NCBI GenBank assembly: GCA_946480345.1
Contig: CAMLJR010000077.1
Coordinates: forward strand, 1 to 12,982
DNA: 12,982 nt
From: an uncultured Spongiibacteraceae bacterium
GTDB lineage: Bacteria > Pseudomonadota > Gammaproteobacteria > Pseudomonadales > CAMLJR01
Reading direction: 5' to 3'
Made by a program: the position numbers and the translations under genes
Notes under the pieces: model-generated
Database searches by the model: none
Told to the model about the DNA's origin: nothing
The model's input: only the letters and a program-made list of their open reading frames with translations
Shown here: in pieces, positions 1 through 7,611 of the stretch
How the letters are laid out: each line of letters begins with the position of its first letter
Numbering within the stretch: the first letter of the stretch is position 1

Positions 1-57
1 AACCCGCGCTCGTTATTGCAACCCGGCCAACGGCTGACCCTGTTTTTATCGAAGTGA
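1..57 (+). CDS. 3' end of a LysM-domain protein, possibly lytic transglycosylase MltD (partial)
   Basis: Frame 1 is open from the window edge to a TGA at 55-57 and encodes the 18-residue tail NPRSLLQPGQRLTLFLSK. An Asn, then a Leu-x-Pro-Gly-Gln-x-Leu-x-Leu pattern is how the last strand of a LysM peptidoglycan-binding repeat usually ends, so this is probably the C-terminus of a cell-wall protein. In Pseudomonas, the LysM-bearing lytic transglycosylase gene mltD lies beside the nppA1A2BCD peptide-uptake operon. A similar operon follows here, which makes MltD the best guess. The catalytic domain is outside the window, so the identification rests on 18 residues plus gene order. The stop codon falls inside the first unit of the tandem array at 43-140. 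The gene is convergent with the HDOD-GAF gene. Confidence 0.5.
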   Translation, partial: NPRSLLQPGQRLTLFLSK

Positions 58-140
58 CTATTTTTATCGAAGTAACTGTTTTATCGAAGTGACTGCTTTA
101 TCGATGTGAATGTTTATCGAAGTCGCCCGTTTAATCGACG
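43..140. repeat. Degenerate ~17-bp tandem array (five units plus a partial sixth)
   Basis: Units follow each other without spacers: 43-60 TTTTTATCGAAGTGACTA, 61-78 TTTTTATCGAAGTAACTG, 79-95 TTTTATCGAAGTGACTG, 96-112 CTTTATCGATGTGAATG, 113-129 TTTATCGAAGTCGCCCG, and a partial unit at 130-140. The ATCGA core recurs at 48, 66, 83, 100, 116 and 134. The first three units are nearly identical and later ones decay. Unit 1 includes the final codons and TGA stop of the upstream LysM gene, and unit 2 carries an in-frame TAA. The array fills most of the space between two convergent genes. Its function is unknown: slippage-derived filler, a protein-binding array or part of a transcription end region are all possible. 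The remainder, 141-174, shows nothing recognisable. Confidence 0.85.
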
Positions 141-174
141 CTAGAACTCCATCATTCGACGATCGGGCGCACTC

Positions 175-1620
175 TTACGAACGCCCCCTTCTATCCGCCA
201 ACATCGACAACCCCATATTCGCCTGTTGTACGAAATGACAAAAACTTTCGTACTGCTCTTGCTCGATGGGATCGCCCTGAAGATCGCGATCGGCAATCAA
301 TACACCGATTTGCCTCGCACCGGCATAAAGCGCCGCGATCACGCAGTTATCGAGCGCCAGTAATTTTGCCGATCGCTCGTCGCGTAAATGTTTTAACTGA
401 CCGGGTGTATCCGGACGCATCCACAATAGCTGGCGCGAATGCAGGCAATACGACAATAGATTGTCCTGCTCGCCTTTAATCGAAAATTGCAACGATTCGC
501 GCCAGGCAGTGCTGTCATCGCTAAGCGCGTACTTCGCCAGCAATAGTTTCTTTTTCGGATCGATCAACAACAGCGCAACCCGCTCAAAACCAATTGCGCG
601 ATGAATGCCTTCGACGACAGTTTGAAATAACGTATTTACATCGACGTTTTCGTGAACCATGGTCGCGAGTTCACGCAAAATACTCAGCTGCAATTGCGGA
701 TCGGCTTTGCTGATACGAGCTCGCGGCGGCGCATCGGCGGTGCTCGGAATAAAATTACAGACTTTATTCGCGCCGTAATTCAATGCAATCGCAGCCGCAT
801 CCTCAGCACCTTTCAACATCGACTGCCTGACTTCATCGCGGCTTTGACCAGTGAATGCGACCACTTTCTCGATGATCGCCTCGACCTGCGGCGAATCCCA
901 GCCATGCTCGGCGGCAAGACTTATTTCATCGCCCAATCGCACCGCTTGCGCTGCGAACGTGTCGCACTCTTCGTTCTGAAGCGCCTCCTGCAACGTATCG
1001 CCGAGTTGCCACAACGATGCGAGTTGCTGGGTAATTTCACGCAGCGTCGTACCCAGCACACTGCGCTCGTAATCCGAATTACTCGGCTGCATACCGAGAA
1101 TGCGTTCAAGCTCCTGCATCTGTTCGCCGCGGCAACTCCAGAACGCCATATCACCGACGTGCAGCAGTAACGCCGCGATGAAAACATCTTCTTTTATCGA
1201 TTTATCGCGACTAACGACCATTCGCTCGGCCTGCACCGCGGCGTGAAATCCGCGCGCGAGCCATTCGAGCATTCGCTGCTTGGCACCTTTTTTAAGCAGC
1301 GAATCGATCAGCATCACCGACAATGAAATCGCCTTGATGCCCTGAAAACCCAGCTTGACCACCGCGCGGCTGATCGTGGTTGCCTCCATGCCGCCCTGCG
1401 GATTGAAATACGCGCTATTCGCCAACCGCAGCACCTTCGACGTCAACGCCGCATCGCGCAGAATCACTGCCGATAATTGATTGACGTTGGTATCCGAGCC
1501 GCTGGCGAGGCGATTGATTTCGCGCATTACCTCGGATAACACAGGCAACTCGTTGCGACTCAAACGCGTCACCCACGCGTCGATGCCTTTAGTCGATTGA
1601 TTGGTCGTTTGAATAGCCAT
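175..1620 (-). CDS. HDOD domain protein with C-terminal GAF domain (signalling/regulatory)
   Basis: A 481-residue cytoplasmic protein with no membrane segment. Residues about 20-220 form a HDOD domain: the LPVLSEVMREINRLAS start (25-40), the AALTSKVLRLANSAYFNP helix region (57-74), the ISRAVVKLGFQGIKAISLSV stretch (83-102) and LLHVGDMAFW (152-161). This fold is related to HD phosphohydrolases but normally lacks the catalytic metal residues, and family members act in signal relay rather than catalysis. Residues about 326-475 look like a GAF sensor domain (NTLFQTVVEGIHRAIGFERVALLLID and onward). A 100-residue linker region separates them. The ligand and partner are unknown. The ATG at 1620 gives a full-length HDOD N-terminus, but no good Shine-Dalgarno is visible before it. 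The gene is divergent from the peptide-transport operon and convergent with the LysM gene. It probably forms its own transcription unit. Confidence 0.85.
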   Translation of the reverse strand: MAIQTTNQSTKGIDAWVTRLSRNELPVLSEVMREINRLASGSDTNVNQLSAVILRDAALTSKVLRLANSAYFNPQGGMEATTISRAVVKLGFQGIKAISLSVMLIDSLLKKGAKQRMLEWLARGFHAAVQAERMVVSRDKSIKEDVFIAALLLHVGDMAFWSCRGEQMQELERILGMQPSNSDYERSVLGTTLREITQQLASLWQLGDTLQEALQNEECDTFAAQAVRLGDEISLAAEHGWDSPQVEAIIEKVVAFTGQSRDEVRQSMLKGAEDAAAIALNYGANKVCNFIPSTADAPPRARISKADPQLQLSILRELATMVHENVDVNTLFQTVVEGIHRAIGFERVALLLIDPKKKLLLAKYALSDDSTAWRESLQFSIKGEQDNLLSYCLHSRQLLWMRPDTPGQLKHLRDERSAKLLALDNCVIAALYAGARQIGVLIADRDLQGDPIEQEQYESFCHFVQQANMGLSMLADRRGRS

Positions 1621-1742
1621 GCCCGAGAACCGTTATTTGTAGTTAAGCGTTATAAAGTCACGGCAAGTGTAGACCATGCATTGTTGTCGGCCGGCAGCGA
1701 TCTTGTTAACGTAGCCCCGCCTTTAATATTAAGAAGCCATTG
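1621..1742. promoter_or_regulatory. Divergent intergenic control region, HDOD-GAF gene / peptide transporter operon
   Basis: These 122 bases separate two divergent genes and must hold the promoters of both. For the + strand operon a weak pair is visible: TTGTTA at 1703-1708 and TAATAT at 1724-1729 with a 15-base gap, each matching four of six consensus bases. It would leave a very short leader. An AAGAAG at 1731-1736 sits 6 bases before the ATG at 1743 and is the likely ribosome binding site. Towards the HDOD gene the bottom strand of about 1648-1656 reads TTTATAACG, a possible -10 without a convincing -35. TTAATATTAA at 1723-1732 is a perfect 10-base palindrome, but AT-rich words of this kind are common in promoters. 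No known operator was recognised. Confidence 0.4.
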
Positions 1743-2762
1743 ATGACCGGTTATTTTTTACGCCGTCTATTGCTGATCATTCCGACATTTGTCGGCATTA
1801 CGCTATTGGTATTCGCCATCACGCGCGTCGTCCCCGGCGGACCGATCGAGCGCATGATGACGCAGTCAATGCAACAAGGCGAACATGGGCAAAGCCGAAG
1901 CCGATCGGGCAATACGCTCGATGAAAAACAACTCGAACAATTGCGCGCGTACTACGGTTTCGACAAACCGATTATCGTCAGCTATGGCCAATGGCTGTGG
2001 CGCGTTTTACATCTCGATCTCGGCAGCTCGACGCGTTATCACGATCCCGTGTGGAGTTTGATTAAAGAACGCTTCCCCGTTTCAATTTTTTATGGCGTTA
2101 CCACGCTCATCATTACGTATGGCATTTGCATTCCGCTCGGTATCGCAAAAGCCGTGCGCCACGGCAAGTGGTTCGATAACGTCTCCTCGATAATCGTTTT
2201 TCTCGGCTACGCGCTGCCCGGTTACGTTGTCGGTATCGCCCTGATTACATTATTCGCTTCGCAGCTCGATTGGTTTCCGCTCGGCGGTTTCGTCAGCGAC
2301 GATTTCGATACCTACTCGCTCGGCGGAAAAATATTCGATGTCTGGTATCACGCTGCGCTACCACTGACTGCTTATCTCGCGGGCAGCTTTGCATTGACCA
2401 CATTAATGATGAAAAACGCATTGATGGACAATTTATCAGCGGATTACATGCGCACCGCGGTTGCGAAAGGCCAGAGCTTCAACGGCGCCGTGCGCAACCA
2501 TGCCTTGCGCAACAGTCTGATTCCGATAGCGACTTCATTCGGGAACAATATTTCATTATTACTTGGCGGATCGTTTTTAATCGAAACCATTTTCAATATC
2601 GACGGGATTGGTCTGCTCGGCTTCGAATCGGTACTTGAACGCGACTACCCCGTCGTTATGGGTATTCTTGTAATCAGCTCACTCCTGTTTCTGATTGGAA
2701 ATATTCTCTCCGATATTTGTGTGGCGCTCGTCGATCCACGCATTCGGTTCGGAGAAAAGTAA
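1743..2762 (+). CDS. yejB: Peptide ABC transporter permease, YejB-like
   Basis: A 339-residue inner-membrane protein of the DppB/OppB permease class, closest by eye to YejB. The N-terminus FLRRLLLIIPTFVGITLLVF forms the first membrane helix and is followed by VVPGGP (29-34). YGFDKP (71-76) and LDLGSS (91-96) are standard for the family. The coupling-helix (EAA) loop is at about 234-261 (ADYMRTAVAKG then HALRNSLIP) and contacts an ATPase. DYPVVMG (301-307), the NILSDI segment (320-325) and DPRIR (331-335) match the YejB C-terminus. A hydrophilic stretch rich in Gln, Ser and Arg at about 41-60 lies in the first periplasmic loop. An in-frame TTG at 1740 is possible, but the ATG at 1743 with AAGAAG six bases before it is preferred. 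First gene of the operon; two bases separate it from the next permease. Confidence 0.9.
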   Translation: MTGYFLRRLLLIIPTFVGITLLVFAITRVVPGGPIERMMTQSMQQGEHGQSRSRSGNTLDEKQLEQLRAYYGFDKPIIVSYGQWLWRVLHLDLGSSTRYHDPVWSLIKERFPVSIFYGVTTLIITYGICIPLGIAKAVRHGKWFDNVSSIIVFLGYALPGYVVGIALITLFASQLDWFPLGGFVSDDFDTYSLGGKIFDVWYHAALPLTAYLAGSFALTTLMMKNALMDNLSADYMRTAVAKGQSFNGAVRNHALRNSLIPIATSFGNNISLLLGGSFLIETIFNIDGIGLLGFESVLERDYPVVMGILVISSLLFLIGNILSDICVALVDPRIRFGEK

Positions 2763-2764
2763 GT

Positions 2765-3814
2765 ATGAAATTTGGCTTCAAACTCAATCCGATCACGCAG
2801 AAACGATGGGCCCGTTTTCGCGCACTGCGTCGCGGCTATTTTTCCGCAGTCATTCTGGGCGCACTTATTGTGTTATGTCTTGGCGCCGAATTATTGGTCA
2901 GCAATCGCGCGTTGATCGTGCATTACAACGACCAATGGTTTTTTCCAACCTATGGCGCTGTCGTACCCGGTAAAACATTCGGCCTCGAATACGATTACGA
3001 AACGGACTACAAAACGTTAAGAGATATTTTTAAGCAGCAAAACAATAGCAATTGGGTATTGATGCCCCCTGTTCCATTCAGCCCGTACGAAAATGATTTA
3101 GCCAGTGGAGAATTTCCGCCACTCGCACCCTCCGCCCATCACTGGCTCGGCACCGATACTACCGGCCGCGATGTGCTAGCGCGTTTGCTCTACGGCTTTC
3201 GCATCGCCATCGCATTTTCCGTTGCCTTACTCGTATTCGAATATTTAATCGGAATAACCGTCGGTTGCCTGATGGGTTATTGGGGCGGCGCTTTCGATTT
3301 GGTCTTCCAACGCCTCATCGAAATCTGGTCAAACATTCCCACGCTGTACGTGATCATGATCGTCGCGTCGATCGTACCGCCCGGCTTTTGGACATTGCTG
3401 TTAATCATGATTGCATTCAGCTGGACAAGCATGACGTGGTACATGCGCACCGCGAGTTATCGCGAAAACTCGCGCGATTACGTCCTCGCCGCGCGCGCAA
3501 TCGGCGCCAGCGGTTCGCGCATTATTTTTCGCCACATTTTGCCGAACAGTGTTTCCACGGTAGTAACTTTCGCACCGTTTTCTGTAGCGGCCGGCGTCAC
3601 CGCATTAACGGCGCTCGATTATCTCGGCTTCGGATTACCCGCCCCGACACCGAGCTGGGGCGAATTATTAAAACAAGGCACCGACAATCTCGAATCGCCG
3701 TGGATCGTTACCAGCGTCGTCGTCGCTATGACTTTGGTGCTGATGCTGGTGACATTCATCGGCGAAGCCATTCGCGAAGCGTTCGATCCGAAGGTGTTCA
3801 ATACGTATGAATAA
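2765..3814 (+). CDS. yejE: Peptide ABC transporter permease, YejE-like
   Basis: A 349-residue inner-membrane permease of the DppC/OppC class, partner of the upstream permease. The start TQKRWARFRALRRGYFSAVI (11-30) resembles YejE and leads into the first helix. A long periplasmic stretch (about 48-125) follows. HWLGTDTTGRDVLARLLYGF (126-145) is the family hallmark. The EAA loop is at about 238-261 (DYVLAARAIGASG then RHILPN). LGFGLPAPTPSWGELL (287-302) and FIGEAIREAFDPK (331-343) match the YejE end. The reading frame stays open 16 codons further upstream to 2717, inside the previous gene, but the ATG at 2765 has a GGAG at 2751-2754 and aligns with the family start. It overlaps the binding-protein gene by 8 bases. 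It should form the transmembrane pore with the YejB-like protein. Confidence 0.9.
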   Translation: MKFGFKLNPITQKRWARFRALRRGYFSAVILGALIVLCLGAELLVSNRALIVHYNDQWFFPTYGAVVPGKTFGLEYDYETDYKTLRDIFKQQNNSNWVLMPPVPFSPYENDLASGEFPPLAPSAHHWLGTDTTGRDVLARLLYGFRIAIAFSVALLVFEYLIGITVGCLMGYWGGAFDLVFQRLIEIWSNIPTLYVIMIVASIVPPGFWTLLLIMIAFSWTSMTWYMRTASYRENSRDYVLAARAIGASGSRIIFRHILPNSVSTVVTFAPFSVAAGVTALTALDYLGFGLPAPTPSWGELLKQGTDNLESPWIVTSVVVAMTLVLMLVTFIGEAIREAFDPKVFNTYE

Positions 3815-5612
3815 ATTCGGTGCATTCATCGCATTCATATTGCTGTTTATGGCGTGTACTGCGCACGCAGTCCCACAACTGCCGCCTAATTTACAGTGGC
3901 AAACCAACGATACCGATCCGATTTTTGCCGACCCGAATGCCAAACGTGGCGGGCGGTTTCGGACGTTTATCAGCAGCTTTCCGCCGACACTGAGGTTAGT
4001 TGGTCCGGATTCCAATAGCAGCTTCGCTGGATATATACGTGCCAACAACCTCGGCCTCGTCAGTATGCACCCCAATACGCTTAAGCCGATCCCGGAATTA
4101 GCGACCCATTGGGCATTTGGTGACGATGGGAAAACGGTTTATTTTCGACTTGATCGAGATGCCCGCTGGTCCGACGGTAATCCGGTGACCGCGGACGATT
4201 ATTTATTTGCACTCGAATTCATGCGCTCCACATTTATTGTCGCGCCTTGGTACAACAACTATTACACCGAAATTATTACCGACGTACTCAAGTTTGACGA
4301 TTACACCATTGCAGTACGCGAAGCGAGCGCTAAACCTGCGAATGAATTATTGTTCGATGTCGCAATCAATCCTATTCCACGCCATTTTCACAAACTCGAT
4401 AAAAATTGGGTCGAAGACTACAACTGGAAATTGGCTCCGAATACCGGTCCTTACCAAATCGACAGTATCCGTAAAGGCAAGTACATCGAATTTAAACGCG
4501 TGGAAAATTGGTGGGGTAGCGAAAAGCGCTTCTTCAAATATCGATTTAACCCGGAATATGTACGAATCAAAGTAATTCGGGACCTGAATGTTGCCCACAA
4601 TTATTTCATCAAAGGCGACATCGACGCCTTTCCATTAATAATGCCGCGACTTTGGTACAAAAAAGCGCATGGGCCAGCTTATGACAATGGTTATATCAAC
4701 CGCATCAAATTTTACAATGACACCACGCAACCGGCGCAGGGTTTATTTTTAAATCAGGATGATGCGCTTCTTGCCGATCGTAATGTTCGATACGGCTTGG
4801 CTTATGCGATGAATTTCGATCAGTTGCTAAAAACCGTATTACGTGGCGATTACGAACGCAAGCAAACATTAAATGAGGGCTACGGCGATTACAGCAATCG
4901 TAGCATTCGGGCTCGGCCATTCGATCTTGCAAAAGCTGATTATTACTTCAAAGCAGCAGGATGGAATGATCGCGACTCCGATGGTATTCGTATCAAGAAC
5001 GGACAAAGGCTTTCAGTACGTATCAGCTACAGCAGCGACGATCACACCGCAAGATTGGTCGTATTGAAAGAGGAAGCACGCAAAGCTGGAGTCGAATTGA
5101 CGCTACAGCTGCTTGATTCAACGGCGTACTACAAACAGGTAATGGAAAAAAAGCATCAAATTGCATGGATGGCCTGGGCTGGTGGTGGCATTGCGCCGAC
5201 CTACTGGGAGTTCTACCACTCCGACAACGCCCACAAACCGCAAACCAATAACGTCACCAATACTGCGGACCCAATCCTCGATAAAAAGATAATTGCTTAT
5301 CGCGATGCCACAACAAAAGAAGAACGAGAGCATCTAGCTAAAGAGATCGAACAAATGATCGATGAGCTTGGTTCATACGTACCTGGCTATAAAGTGCCTT
5401 ACACGCGCGAAGGTTTCTGGCGCTGGCTGAAACTACCGCACGCGCACGCGACGCGGACGTCGGATTCTGTATTCGAACCATTCGGCTCCACCGGCGGCCT
5501 CTTCTGGATCGACGAACAAGAAAAAGAAAAAGTGCAAAAAGCGCGCATCCTCGGCGAGAAATTTCCGCCAATAAATATCCTCGATGAAACTTGGCGAGTA
5601 AAACCCGAATGA
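3807..5612 (+). CDS. yejA: Periplasmic peptide-binding protein of the ABC importer, YejA-like
   Basis: A 601-residue extracellular solute-binding protein (SBP family 5), about the length of E. coli YejA. Residues 1-21 form a Sec signal peptide (NKFGAFIAFILLFMACTAHA), with cleavage probable after AHA. Cys17 is preceded by Phe-Met-Ala, a poor lipobox, so a lipoprotein is less likely. ADPNAKRGGRFRTF (41-54) is the YejA-type start of the mature domain. The segment 98-139 (LATHWAFGDDGKTVYFRL then WSDGNPVTADD) is the classic family 5 motif. Further on, NTGPYQI, the LFLNQDD segment and VRYGLAYAMNFDQLL match the peptide-binding fold. It should capture peptides or peptide-linked compounds in the periplasm and deliver them to the permeases. 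The ATG lies within the end of the upstream gene, and the stop overlaps the next start in ATGA at 5609-5612. It follows the permeases instead of leading the operon as in E. coli. The coding sequence is AT-richer than its downstream neighbours. Confidence 0.88.
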   Translation: MNKFGAFIAFILLFMACTAHAVPQLPPNLQWQTNDTDPIFADPNAKRGGRFRTFISSFPPTLRLVGPDSNSSFAGYIRANNLGLVSMHPNTLKPIPELATHWAFGDDGKTVYFRLDRDARWSDGNPVTADDYLFALEFMRSTFIVAPWYNNYYTEIITDVLKFDDYTIAVREASAKPANELLFDVAINPIPRHFHKLDKNWVEDYNWKLAPNTGPYQIDSIRKGKYIEFKRVENWWGSEKRFFKYRFNPEYVRIKVIRDLNVAHNYFIKGDIDAFPLIMPRLWYKKAHGPAYDNGYINRIKFYNDTTQPAQGLFLNQDDALLADRNVRYGLAYAMNFDQLLKTVLRGDYERKQTLNEGYGDYSNRSIRARPFDLAKADYYFKAAGWNDRDSDGIRIKNGQRLSVRISYSSDDHTARLVVLKEEARKAGVELTLQLLDSTAYYKQVMEKKHQIAWMAWAGGGIAPTYWEFYHSDNAHKPQTNNVTNTADPILDKKIIAYRDATTKEEREHLAKEIEQMIDELGSYVPGYKVPYTREGFWRWLKLPHAHATRTSDSVFEPFGSTGGLFWIDEQEKEKVQKARILGEKFPPINILDETWRVKPE

Positions 5613-6601
5613 GTTTGCTACGCATCGATAATCTTTGCGTCTCGGTGGCGGGCAATCGAGCCGATGTGCGCTGGCCGGTGCTTAACGATATTTCTCTGCA
5701 GGTCGCCGCTGGCGAAACGCTGGGGCTCGTCGGCGAATCCGGTTGTGGAAAAAGTGTCACGGCATTGTCGATATTGCGTTTGCTTCCGCAACCCACGTTG
5801 CGTATCGATAGCGGTGCTATTGCATTCGATGAATGCGATTTACTGAATTTGAATGCAGAACAACTGCGCGATATTCGCGGCGATCGAATCGCAATGATTT
5901 TTCAGGACCCGATGACCGCGCTCAATCCGGTGCAAACGGTTGGCGCTCAAATCGACGAAGCGATGCGGCTGCATCGTCCGCAGATGAATAAACAACAGCG
6001 TCGGCAACGCGCTATCGAATTGCTCGAACGCGTGCGGATGCCCGCAGCGGAGCAGCGCCTGGACGCGTATCCGCATCAACTTTCGGGCGGCATGCGTCAG
6101 CGTGTAATGATCGCGATGGCGCTGACGTGCGATCCACAATTGCTGATCGCCGACGAACCCACCACGGCGCTCGATGTCACGGTGCAGGCGCAGGTACTCG
6201 AATTGATCAGTGAATTGCAGCGCGAATCGAATATGTCGGTGCTGCTTATCACTCATGATCTTGGCGTGATTGCAGAGACGTGCCAACGCGTGGCAGTGAT
6301 GTATGCCGGGCGTATCGTCGAACAGGCCAGCGTCGAGCAATTATTTGCCGAACCACGCCATCCTTACACGCGCGCATTGCTCGGCTCGTTGCCCGCCCGC
6401 GCAACACAACCACAAACACCGCTGGCGACAATCGCTGGCCAGGTGCCGCCGATCGATGCACGCCCTGCGGGTTGCGCATTTTCAAATCGCTGCGCATGGC
6501 GCACCGAACAATGCGCGCAGTTACCGCAGCTCGAATCGGAAAACGATCACGCCGTCGCCTGCTTTAATTGGCCCGTTGTCGTAGAGGCGCGTCATGTCTG
6601 A
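5609..6601 (+). CDS. Peptide ABC transporter ATPase, DppD/OppD type (equivalent of YejF N-terminal half)
   Basis: A 330-residue cytoplasmic ATPase with a complete motif set: Walker A GESGCGKS (42-49), Q-loop Gln99 in IFQDPMTALNP, signature LSGGM (158-162), Walker B LLIADE (178-183), D-loop ALD (187-189) and switch His216. The C-terminal extension of the oligopeptide transporter family carries four cysteines spaced C-x5-C-x6-C-x15-C (CAFSNRC ... CAQ ... ACF). Some Dpp/Opp ATPases bind a [4Fe-4S] cluster there. A TTG six codons earlier (5591) is in frame, but the ATG at 5609 overlaps the preceding stop as ATGA, typical of translational coupling. In E. coli and Pseudomonas the matching subunit (YejF, NppD) is one protein with two ATPase halves; here this half is a free-standing gene. 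It overlaps the second ATPase gene by 8 bases. Confidence 0.9.
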   Translation: MSLLRIDNLCVSVAGNRADVRWPVLNDISLQVAAGETLGLVGESGCGKSVTALSILRLLPQPTLRIDSGAIAFDECDLLNLNAEQLRDIRGDRIAMIFQDPMTALNPVQTVGAQIDEAMRLHRPQMNKQQRRQRAIELLERVRMPAAEQRLDAYPHQLSGGMRQRVMIAMALTCDPQLLIADEPTTALDVTVQAQVLELISELQRESNMSVLLITHDLGVIAETCQRVAVMYAGRIVEQASVEQLFAEPRHPYTRALLGSLPARATQPQTPLATIAGQVPPIDARPAGCAFSNRCAWRTEQCAQLPQLESENDHAVACFNWPVVVEARHV

Positions 6602-7571
6602 ACCGTTGTTGCAGGTCCGCGATCTGCGCAAATATTTCGTGCAGCGCAGCGGCGCGTTAAAACAACACAAACACTATTTACACGCGCTCGATAATGTCAG
6701 CTTCGATATTGCACGCGGCGAAACGCTGGGCCTTGTCGGCGAATCCGGTTGCGGTAAATCGACGCTCGGAAAAACGTTGTTACGTTTGTACGAGCCGGAT
6801 GCGGGCGATATTCATTTCGATGGCCAGAATATTCGTGCGCTGCCGCGCGATGCGATGCGGCAGATGCGCCGTCGCATGCAGATGATTTTTCAGGATCCCT
6901 ACGATTCGCTGAACAGCCGGCATACCGTCGGCGATATTATCGAGGAACCCCTGCTCGTTCACGAGGTCGGCAATCGCCAGCAACGGCGCGAAACAGTGCG
7001 GGCATTGCTCGATCAGGTCGGGCTATCGCCCAACAGCATCGAGCGTTATCCACACGAATTTTCCGGCGGTCAGCGTCAACGCGTCGGTATCGCTCGCGCC
7101 ATTGCGTTGCAGCCGGATTTTGTTGTGTGCGACGAACCGCTCTCCGCACTCGATGTCTCGGTGCAAGCGCAAATCATTAATCTGTTGTTGTCGCTGCGCG
7201 CATCAATGAATTTATCGCTGCTGTTTATTTCGCACGATTTATCGGTCGTGCGTCACCTGAGCGATCGTGTGGCGGTGATGTATTCGGGAGAAATCGTCGA
7301 GCTGGCGCCGGCCGCGACGATTTACAGCGAAGCGCGCCATCCGTATACGCAATATCTGATCGCGGCGATTCCGAAACCTGATCCACGCGCGCCGAAAACC
7401 GCGCAGGTTTTACCCGGCGAAATTCCGAATCCATTGAATCCGCCGAGCGGCTGCCGTTTTCATACCCGCTGCCCAAAGGCGCAAGGCATTTGCCGCGAAC
7501 AGGCACCTGCCATGCGCGTGATTGCCAGCGACAGCCGTCATCAGGCTGCCTGCCATTTCGCCGAAACCTGA
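6594..7571 (+). CDS. Peptide ABC transporter ATPase, DppF/OppF type (equivalent of YejF C-terminal half)
   Basis: A 325-residue ATPase, second nucleotide-binding subunit of the importer. Motifs: Walker A GESGCGKS (49-56), Q-loop Gln100 in [12 protein letters not shown], signature FSGGQ (156-160), Walker B FVVCDE (176-181), D-loop ALD (185-187) and switch His214. The early insertion [17 protein letters not shown] is typical of the OppF/DppF side. A C-terminal four-cysteine group (CRFHTRC, then C-x6-C and a final ACHF) resembles that of its partner, so both subunits could hold an iron-sulphur cluster. The ATG at 6594 is in a different frame from the first ATPase and overlaps its end by 8 bases. 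Both proteins have complete N- and C-termini, so this looks like two real genes rather than a broken fusion. No terminator is seen in the 40 bases after it. Confidence 0.9.
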   Translation: MSEPLLQVRDLRKYFVQRSGALKQHKHYLHALDNVSFDIARGETLGLVGESGCGKSTLGKTLLRLYEPDAGDIHFDGQNIRALPRDAMRQMRRRMQMIFQDPYDSLNSRHTVGDIIEEPLLVHEVGNRQQRRETVRALLDQVGLSPNSIERYPHEFSGGQRQRVGIARAIALQPDFVVCDEPLSALDVSVQAQIINLLLSLRASMNLSLLFISHDLSVVRHLSDRVAVMYSGEIVELAPAATIYSEARHPYTQYLIAAIPKPDPRAPKTAQVLPGEIPNPLNPPSGCRFHTRCPKAQGICREQAPAMRVIASDSRHQAACHFAET

Positions 7572-7598
7572 TACATCTCTACCTCTGCACTTCTCAGC

Positions 7599-7603
7599 AA
7601 GGA
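7599..7603 (+). promoter_or_regulatory. Ribosome binding site (AAGGA) fixing the permease start
   Basis: AAGGA lies 8 bases before the ATG at 7612. The open frame extends 30 codons further upstream to 7522, into the end of the ATPase gene, but that extension ([20 protein letters not shown] and onward) is not family-like. The Shine-Dalgarno therefore decides the start. Confidence 0.7.
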
Positions 7604-7611
7604 CACGCAGC

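Noticed and set aside
28..38. 11-base match (GTCAGCCGTTG) between the bottom strand here and 8953-8963, suggesting a shared intergenic element
   Set aside because: A match of 11 bases is expected several times by chance in 13 kb, one copy lies in coding sequence, and the flanks do not match.
43..140. CRISPR array
   Set aside because: The units are 16-18 bases, contiguous and degenerate, with no unique spacers between them and no cas genes nearby.
6594..6601. Frameshift breaking a fused YejF-type gene
   Set aside because: The upstream ATPase has a complete Cys-bearing C-terminus, and the downstream one starts at a normal ATG with a full N-terminus. An overlap of 8 bases is typical of coupled genes, also seen at the YejE/YejA junction.
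7522..7611. N-terminal extension of the APC permease overlapping the ATPase gene
   Set aside because: The extra 30 residues are not family-like, and the ATG at 7612 has an AAGGA at good distance.
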